14,606 nucleotides of DNA, from contig CAKRTP010000040.1 in the NCBI GenBank assembly GCA_934402155.1, positions 1 through 14,606 on the forward strand. The letters are read 5' to 3'. This stretch comes from an uncultured Blautia sp. Lineage in GTDB: Bacteria; Bacillota; Clostridia; Lachnospirales; Lachnospiraceae. Positions 5,633 through 10,850 of the stretch are shown in pieces. A program made the translations under genes and the position numbers. Each line of letters opens with the position of its first letter. Positions within the stretch are counted from its first letter, which is position 1. The notes beneath the pieces are model-generated. The model saw only the letters and a program-made list of their open reading frames with translations. It was not told the origin of the DNA and ran no database searches.

Positions 5633-7458
5633 AACCCTGCCTCCTCCAGAAAACGGGAAGGCTCCCGTTTCTTCTCATGCTGCTGTCTCACGTAACACAG
5701 ATCAAGTTCCTTTCTGGCACGAGTCATTCCCACATAAAAAAGACGTCTTTCTTCTTCGATCGCGGGCTCCAGAACTGCTTTTTTGTATGGCATACTGCCT
5801 TCATTTACATTCAGGATGTACACTCTGTCATATTCCAGTCCTTTGACACCATGAAGTGTCGAAATAAGTACGCCCTCTCTCTCCTGCTCCTGTTTTTTTG
5901 CCTGTTCTTCCAGCTTTCTGGTATACTCTTTTATGTAGTCTTCCCATTCCGTCAGGCTTCCCATGCCCTTTGTACTGTCAGTCAGACGGTCCAGAATCTC
6001 ACTTAATTCTTCTGGTTTTATTTTACGATATTCCGCGTATTCCCGCAAGTATTCTTCGTATCCCATTCCCTTTCGGATGAAATTTATTGCCGCAAACGGC
6101 GAGAGGCCTTTCAATATCCGAAGATGTGTTTCCAATGTTGTCAGCCGATCGCACATCCAGTCCTTGTCCTTATAAAAATCCTTCAATTGCTCAAAGGATA
6201 TGACAGGTGATAATGACACTGCATCTCGTGATATATACCGGTTCGGACGATTCATGAATTCTATAAAATTCTTTCTGCTCTCATCGCCTGACGCAAACCG
6301 CAGATATGCAAGAATATTTCTGCTTATCCAATGATGGAACAGATTGGGAAGCTTCTCTTTCATGTTAAAAGGCACCTGTCGTTCCATCAGTGCTCCAACC
6401 AGCCCCTCCGCTTCCTGATTTGTCCTAAGAAGAAGTGCCGTGTCTTCCAGATTTTCACCTCTCTCCATGCGCTCTCTAAGTTCTGATACCACCTGCAGAT
6501 ATTCTTCTCTCGGATTTTCAAATTCACGAAGCCTCACCGGATCTCCCTCCTGATTCGGTGTCTGTAACTGCTTCTGAAATCTTTTTTTGTTTATGCCTAT
6601 CACCTGCATCGCCGAAGAAAGTATTCTTTTGCTGCATCGATAATTTACGTCCAGAGTTACTGTTTTTGCATTTGGATAATCCTTCGTAAAATTCAGCATG
6701 ATCTCCGGTCTCGCTCCACGAAAGTGATAAATAGACTGATCATCATCACCGACAATAAACAAATTGTCCTGCGGTTTTGCCAGCAGTTTTACAATATCAT
6801 ACTGAAGCTGATTAATATCCTGGAATTCATCTACCAGAATATACTGAAATTTATTCTGCCACGCTGCAAGAATATCCTTCCTCTTGTCAAACAGATCATA
6901 ACAGTACAGGATCATGTCATCAAAATCCAGTTTTCGTCTTGCCTGACAGATTTTGAGATATTCTTTGTAAATCTGACGAAAAACTTCATCCGGACAGCAG
7001 GATGAATAATAATATTCCAGGGAAATCCTGTTTCCTTTGACAACACTGATCTCCTTTGCAACTTCTTCCGAAAAATCGCCTTCTTCTGCAAGTTCCCCGC
7101 CATAATTCAATGCGAGTTCTCTTAAAATTGCGGATTTTTCTTCTTCTGCCAGAATATTAGCTGCTGTAAAGCCATATGCCTGTTTCAGTATTCCATAGAA
7201 AACACCATGGAATGTCCCAAATGTGATCGGCGTATATTCCTGTCCTGTAAAATCCAGAAAACGTTCTTTCATTTCCTTGGCCGCAGCCCTGGAAAAAGTC
7301 ACTACCAGGATATTCGACGGAGATATCCCGCCTTCATTTGTCATATATGCAGTTCTTTCTACTATTACGGAGGTTTTCCCCGAACCGGGGCCTGCCAGGA
7401 CCATCATCGGTCCTGACAGGTGGGCGATCGCCCTTTGCTGAGATGGATTACGTTTCAT
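5629..7458 (-). CDS. UvrD/PcrA-like superfamily 1 DNA helicase, compact form
   Basis: 3'-5' DNA helicase/translocase of the UvrD/Rep/PcrA group, 609 residues. Motifs in order: Q motif NPSQQRAI (4-11), Walker A AGPGSGKT (22-29), Ia VVTFSRAAAKEM (52-63), GTFHG (81-85), Walker B VDEFQD (209-214), motif III GDDDQSIYHFRGA (237-249), NYRCS (272-276), motif V TLHGVKGLEYD (534-544) and motif VI with VGMTRAR (576-582). It ends right after the SRFLEE box, so it lacks the roughly 100-residue C-terminal extension and Tudor-like domain found in PcrA (about 740 residues). The start is fixed by the Q motif, although I see no good ribosome site in the 11 bases after gltX. It may depend on coupling with gltX. 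It is probably not the housekeeping pcrA, which would be expected elsewhere. Confidence 0.92.
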   Translation of the reverse strand: MKRNPSQQRAIAHLSGPMMVLAGPGSGKTSVIVERTAYMTNEGGISPSNILVVTFSRAAAKEMKERFLDFTGQEYTPITFGTFHGVFYGILKQAYGFTAANILAEEEKSAILRELALNYGGELAEEGDFSEEVAKEISVVKGNRISLEYYYSSCCPDEVFRQIYKEYLKICQARRKLDFDDMILYCYDLFDKRKDILAAWQNKFQYILVDEFQDINQLQYDIVKLLAKPQDNLFIVGDDDQSIYHFRGARPEIMLNFTKDYPNAKTVTLDVNYRCSKRILSSAMQVIGINKKRFQKQLQTPNQEGDPVRLREFENPREEYLQVVSELRERMERGENLEDTALLLRTNQEAEGLVGALMERQVPFNMKEKLPNLFHHWISRNILAYLRFASGDESRKNFIEFMNRPNRYISRDAVSLSPVISFEQLKDFYKDKDWMCDRLTTLETHLRILKGLSPFAAINFIRKGMGYEEYLREYAEYRKIKPEELSEILDRLTDSTKGMGSLTEWEDYIKEYTRKLEEQAKKQEQEREGVLISTLHGVKGLEYDRVYILNVNEGSMPYKKAVLEPAIEEERRLFYVGMTRARKELDLCYVRQQHEKKREPSRFLEEAGL

Positions 7459-7469
7459 ATATCTGCTGA

Positions 7470-8918
7470 TCAGCTGAGTTTCTCAATAGCTGCTTTTACA
7501 CGTTTCAGTGTTTCTTCTTTTCCAATGATCTCCATGATCTCAGTTGCTCCTGCCGGTGTCATCTGTTTTCCGGACACAGCAGTACGAAGCGGCCACATAA
7601 CATAACCGTTCTTGTATCCTTTTTCTTTGACGAACGCACTTAAGGACGCAAACAGCGGGTCATTGGTGTACTCTTCCTGAGCCTCAAGAACAGGAAGAAC
7701 TTCTTTGAGAACTGCCAGAGATGTCTCTTCATTTGTTTTCATTTTCTTGTGACAGTACATTGCAGAATCATATTCCGGTACTTCTTCAAAGAAGTCGATC
7801 AGTGCCGGAATATCCGGGAATGTCTCGATTCTTGTCTGAACCATTCCTGCGATCTTGTGGAAGTTATAGTCCCTCTTAAGGATCTGTTTCATATACGGAA
7901 GTGCTCTCTCATAAAATTCTTCCGGATCCATTTTCTTGATATATTCACCGTTCATCCAGCGAAGCTTGGTAATATCAAACACAGCCGGTGATTTGCTGAT
8001 ATGATGATAGTCAAATGCCTTAACAAGTTCCGGAAGAGAGAAGATTTCCTGATTATCCTGAGGACTCCATCCCAGAAGTGCCACAAAGTTGACGATTGCT
8101 TCTGTTACGAATCCCTGTTCCAGAAGATCCTCATAAGAAGAGTGTCCGGAACGCTTGGAAAGTTTCTGATGTTCTTCATTGGTGATCAGCGGACAGTGTA
8201 CATAGACCGGGATCTCCCATCCAAACGCTTCATAAATACGGTTATATTTCGGTGCGGAAGAAAGATATTCGTTACCTCTGACAACATGTGTGATTCCCAT
8301 CAAATGGTCATCTATAACATTTGCAAAATTGTATGTCGGATATCCGTCTGATTTGATCAGGATCAAATCTTCCATTTCTTCATTATTTACTGTAATATCT
8401 CCATAAATCACATCATGGAAAGTAGTAGTTCCCTCTGTCGGCATATTAAAACGGATAACATGCGGTTCTCCTGCATCCAGACGTCTCTGAACTTCCTCTT
8501 TGGAAAGGTGCAGACATCTCTTATCATAGATAGAAATTTCTTTGCCTGCAACCACGCGCTTCATGGATTCCAGTTCTTCCTGACCACAGAAACAGTAGTA
8601 AGCATCTCCCTGCTCAATCAGCTGCTGTGCATATTTGAGGTAGATTCCGGATGCCTGTCTCTCACTCTGCACATAAGGACCTACTCCGCCGTCTTTGTCC
8701 GGGCCCTCATCATGAAGCAGTCCTGTACCTGCCATGGTACGATAGATAATATCTACTGCACCTTCCACATAACGTTCCTGGTCTGTATCCTCGATTCGAA
8801 GGATAAAATCTCCATCCTCATGCTTTGCAATCAGGTATGCATACAGTGCTGTACGCAGATTTCCTACATGCATCCTGCCTGTCGGGCTCGGTGCAAATCT
8901 GGTTCTGATTTTTGTCAT
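7470..8918 (-). CDS. gltX: Glutamyl-tRNA synthetase
   Basis: Class I aminoacyl-tRNA synthetase that charges tRNA-Glu. In many Firmicutes that lack GlnRS it also mischarges tRNA-Gln for GatCAB. 482 residues, normal length. The ATP-binding HIGH box is HVGN (17-20) within [11 protein letters not shown], and the KMSKS loop is KLSKR (252-256). A CxC (109, 111) and CxH (135, 137) pair match the zinc site known in E. coli GluRS. The C-terminal half (about 320-480) is the helical anticodon-binding part. The start ATG at 8918 has AGGAAA about 6 bases upstream. The gap to acpP is only 69 bases and holds a hairpin, so gltX may rely on read-through from the acpP promoter. Confidence 0.96.
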   Translation of the reverse strand: MTKIRTRFAPSPTGRMHVGNLRTALYAYLIAKHEDGDFILRIEDTDQERYVEGAVDIIYRTMAGTGLLHDEGPDKDGGVGPYVQSERQASGIYLKYAQQLIEQGDAYYCFCGQEELESMKRVVAGKEISIYDKRCLHLSKEEVQRRLDAGEPHVIRFNMPTEGTTTFHDVIYGDITVNNEEMEDLILIKSDGYPTYNFANVIDDHLMGITHVVRGNEYLSSAPKYNRIYEAFGWEIPVYVHCPLITNEEHQKLSKRSGHSSYEDLLEQGFVTEAIVNFVALLGWSPQDNQEIFSLPELVKAFDYHHISKSPAVFDITKLRWMNGEYIKKMDPEEFYERALPYMKQILKRDYNFHKIAGMVQTRIETFPDIPALIDFFEEVPEYDSAMYCHKKMKTNEETSLAVLKEVLPVLEAQEEYTNDPLFASLSAFVKEKGYKNGYVMWPLRTAVSGKQMTPAGATEIMEIIGKEETLKRVKAAIEKLS

Positions 8919-8950
8919 TTTTTATTTCCTGCCTTTCAAAAATGTAAAAC

Positions 8951-8974
8951 CCCTGAGACATTTCTGCCTCAGGG
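8951..8974 (-). terminator. Hairpin terminator or attenuator between acpP and gltX
   Basis: Perfect 7-base inverted repeat CCCTGAG / CTCAGGG (8951-8957 and 8968-8974) with a 10-base loop. On the transcript it is followed by GUUUUACAUUUUU, an interrupted U tract. It lies 13 bases after the acpP stop and 32 bases before the gltX start. The form is that of an intrinsic terminator on the minus strand. Because gltX has no clear promoter of its own in this gap, partial termination is likely. Confidence 0.75.
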
Positions 8975-8987
8975 AGTATTCTTGCAA

Positions 8988-9221
8988 TTATGCCTCAATT
9001 CCTCTGCCTTTAAGATACTCGATTACGTCTCCCACTGTTTCCAGATCTGTCAGCTCTTCAGCAGGTATTTCAATGTTATACTCATCTTCCAGTGCCATAA
9101 CCAGTTCAAACAGGTCAAGGGAATCCGCACCAAGATCATCCTTAAAAGAAGTGTCTGCTGTAATTTCGCTTTCTTCGCAGTTTAACTGTTCTGCGATCAT
9201 TTTTTTCATTTCATTTAACAT
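8988..9221 (-). CDS. acpP: Acyl carrier protein
   Basis: Carries growing acyl chains on a phosphopantetheine arm in fatty acid and phospholipid synthesis; cytoplasmic. 77 residues, the standard size, acidic, with the GADSLD attachment motif at 31-36 and the modified serine at 34, followed by the conserved helix II (LFELVMALEDEYNI, 37-50). The ATG at 9221 has a strong ribosome site (AAAGGAG, 7 bases upstream). Here acpP stands alone between ftsW and gltX rather than inside a fab cluster. It has its own strong promoter and a possible fatty-acid operator upstream. A hairpin follows the stop codon. Because it is not in a fab operon it may be either the main AcpP or a second copy; the sequence itself looks like an ordinary housekeeping AcpP. 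Confidence 0.96.
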   Translation of the reverse strand: MLNEMKKMIAEQLNCEESEITADTSFKDDLGADSLDLFELVMALEDEYNIEIPAEELTDLETVGDVIEYLKGRGIEA

Positions 9222-9255
9222 TGCTTTTCTCCTTTATCAAGTATGCTTTTTGTTG

Positions 9256-9295
9256 CTGTTCACTCTACTCATGGGATAATACTACCTGTGAACAG
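9256..9295 (-). repeat. Inverted repeat in the acpP leader
   Basis: Perfect 8-base inverted repeat CTGTTCAC / GTGAACAG at 9256-9263 and 9288-9295, separated by 24 bases, in the untranslated leader of acpP between the predicted start of transcription (about 9319) and the ribosome site. A third element at 9306-9310 (TTCAC on the plus strand) can pair with 9288-9292 instead. No U run follows, so it is not a plain terminator. It could be a DNA operator or an RNA hairpin; I do not recognise a known class. Confidence 0.6.
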
Positions 9296-9310
9296 TTACT
9301 ATTTTTTCAC

Positions 9311-9329
9311 TACTTTGATGTGCAAAGTA
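9311..9329 (-). promoter_or_regulatory. Palindrome overlapping the acpP -10 box, FabT-like operator
   Basis: TACTTTG-ATGTG-CAAAGTA, a perfect 7-base inverted repeat with a 5-base centre. It covers part of the -10 hexamer and the predicted transcription start, a classical repressor position. The TTTGA...CAAA core resembles the operator I recall for FabT, the MarR-family fatty acid synthesis repressor of Gram-positive bacteria. The palindrome is seen directly; the regulator is an inference and no regulator gene is in the window. Confidence 0.55.
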
Positions 9330-9354
9330 TATATTCTGGAAAACTATTTGTCAA
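9326..9354 (-). promoter_or_regulatory. Sigma-A promoter of acpP
   Basis: On the minus strand: TTGACA (9354-9349, perfect -35), a 17-base spacer, then TATACT (9331-9326, five of six -10 matches). The predicted transcription start is near 9319, giving a leader of about 98 bases before the acpP ATG. The -35 begins only 17 bases after the ftsW stop, and I see no terminator between the two, so ftsW transcripts may also run into acpP. Confidence 0.85.
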
Positions 9355-9370
9355 TAGATTTTCCATTATT

Positions 9371-10612
9371 TTAAAGCCCCCTTTCAGGGTCTTTAAATTT
9401 AATCTGCCGGGACACACTCAGCGCCAGTCCCATCTCTGACATGAGGAACATAATTGAGGTTCCTCCATAACTGATAAACGGCAGTGTAACACCTGTGTTG
9501 GGCATCAGATTTACCACAACTGCAATATTCAATATTACCTGCAGCGCAATATGTATAAAAATACCGCTGACTATCAGCGAGCCAAACAGATCCGGTGCAT
9601 TTTGTGCAATAAAAAACAATCTGTAGAGAAGATATGCAAACAGCAGCAGCAGGATCACACCTCCTACAATCCCAAGCTCCTCACATATGATTGAAAAAAT
9701 CATATCATTCTGTGCCTCGGGTACACTTCCAAGTTTCTGAATACTGTTTCCAAGACCTCTTCCAAGAAATCCTCCCGAACCTATCGCATAAAGTGCCTGT
9801 ATTGTCTGATATGCCGCATCTCCTGTGGCATTTTCGGGATGAAGCCATGCAACGATTCGATTCAGTCGGAAATCATCTGTCTGCTGTACAGTCTGTCCGA
9901 TTATAAGAACCCCTATCACGATCACAACTACTGCCACTCCTGCAATGATAAGAAAAATCCTCGTCTTGGGATGAGCCACAAAAACCATTCCTGCTGTGAT
10001 ACAGAAAATAATAATTGCAGTACTCAGGTTATCTGTACAGACATATGCAAGTAAGGCAAGAAAGGTTCCCATCCCCCCAAGAATCATACATGCCTTGAGA
10101 GAATTCATCTTCTTTCCCATGTGAACGATCATATAAGAAAGGCTGACGATCACGGCAATCTTTGCAATCTCTGCCGGCTGAAACTGGATCGGACCGATTT
10201 TAAGCCATCTTCTCGCACCGTTGGAGACTGTTCCCAGCGGAGTTCTTACCAGGATCATAGATACCGCTGCCACTGCATACAGAGCACCTGTAACTTTTGC
10301 CAGAATATGATAATCAAACATTGATATGAACAAAGCACCCGCGATACATACAAAACTGATCACTGCCTGCTTCTTGAAGAAATACATATCATCACCATAT
10401 TTCAGTGTTGATGTGTATGCACTTGTACTGTAGAGCATGATCAGACCAAAACAAGTCAGAAGAATAATAGCTGCCACAAGACTGTAATCATAGTAATCCG
10501 GTTTCTCTATGAGCCTGGCTTTTAATATGCCTGCAGTTTTTGATTTACTTTGAGATTTATTTTTGTTTTTTTTCGAAACCTGCATATTTTTCTGCTGTTT
10601 CGTTTTTTCCAT
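9371..10612 (-). CDS. ftsW: FtsW/RodA/SpoVE-family peptidoglycan glycosyltransferase
   Basis: SEDS-family membrane enzyme that polymerises lipid II into glycan strands, together with a cognate class B penicillin-binding protein. 413 residues. A Lys/Gln/Ser-rich cytoplasmic tail (1-36) precedes about ten membrane helices. Family signatures: NGARRWLKIGPIQFQPAEIAK (131-151), GGFLGRGLGNS (280-290), PEAQNDMIFSIICEELG (298-314) with the expected catalytic Asp303, and PNTGVTLPFISYGGTS (371-386). The start at 10612 has AGGTGG 5-6 bases upstream. The signatures fit FtsW/SpoVE somewhat better than RodA, but sequence reading alone cannot separate the division FtsW from the sporulation SpoVE. It sits alone, not in the usual mur cluster, with its own promoter and no clear terminator before acpP. 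Confidence 0.88.
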   Translation of the reverse strand: MEKTKQQKNMQVSKKNKNKSQSKSKTAGILKARLIEKPDYYDYSLVAAIILLTCFGLIMLYSTSAYTSTLKYGDDMYFFKKQAVISFVCIAGALFISMFDYHILAKVTGALYAVAAVSMILVRTPLGTVSNGARRWLKIGPIQFQPAEIAKIAVIVSLSYMIVHMGKKMNSLKACMILGGMGTFLALLAYVCTDNLSTAIIIFCITAGMVFVAHPKTRIFLIIAGVAVVVIVIGVLIIGQTVQQTDDFRLNRIVAWLHPENATGDAAYQTIQALYAIGSGGFLGRGLGNSIQKLGSVPEAQNDMIFSIICEELGIVGGVILLLLFAYLLYRLFFIAQNAPDLFGSLIVSGIFIHIALQVILNIAVVVNLMPNTGVTLPFISYGGTSIMFLMSEMGLALSVSRQIKFKDPERGL

Positions 10613-10744
10613 CTTACCACCTGATACTTTCTGTTATTGCATCTGTTCGGGAACATCTCTGTCATGAATCCATCTGCATTTCAGATGACCGAAAAATGAT
10701 TCCTGTCAAACAGTTATTTATTACCTGTATTTCTTCTGCTATAC

Positions 10745-10773
10745 AGTATAACAGACTCACTCTGCCTCCGCAA
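10745..10773 (-). promoter_or_regulatory. Probable extended -10 promoter of ftsW
   Basis: On the minus strand, TTGCGG (10773-10768) and TATACT (10750-10745) are separated by 17 bases, and TG one base before the -10 gives the extended form TGnTATACT. The -35 is poor (three of six) but the extended -10 compensates. It lies just after the terminator of the upstream gene and about 130 bases before the ftsW ATG. A perfect TTGACA at 10709-10704 lacks a convincing -10 and is a weaker alternative. Confidence 0.55.
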
Positions 10774-10780
10774 GCCAAAA

Positions 10781-10811
10781 CAGGGGGAACAGCCTAAAAC
10801 CGTTCCCCCTG
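10781..10811 (-). terminator. Intrinsic terminator after the heptad-repeat protein gene
   Basis: Perfect 10-base inverted repeat CAGGGGGAAC / GTTCCCCCTG (10781-10790 and 10802-10811) with an 11-base loop. It begins 39 bases after the stop codon on the minus strand and is followed by UUUU. The G/C-rich stem makes it a strong terminator for the transporter-heptad protein unit. The rest of the 238-base gap down to ftsW holds the ftsW promoter and leader; I see no small gene in it. Confidence 0.88.
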
Positions 10812-10850
10812 AAAATATTACTTTTTACAATAATCTGGATTTCAGATTTA

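Noticed and set aside
8415..9185. Plus-strand open frame of 256 codons
   Set aside because: It runs antisense through gltX, the hairpin and acpP. Both sense genes have diagnostic motifs, and no ribosome site or family resemblance supports the plus frame.
9264..9287. FapR operator in the acpP leader
   Set aside because: The TAATACTACCTG stretch resembles one half of a FapR box but the second half is missing.
10644..10655. LexA-type SOS box before ftsW
   Set aside because: The half-sites GTTC...GAAC are in the opposite order to the Gram-positive GAAC...GTTC box and the spacing is wrong.
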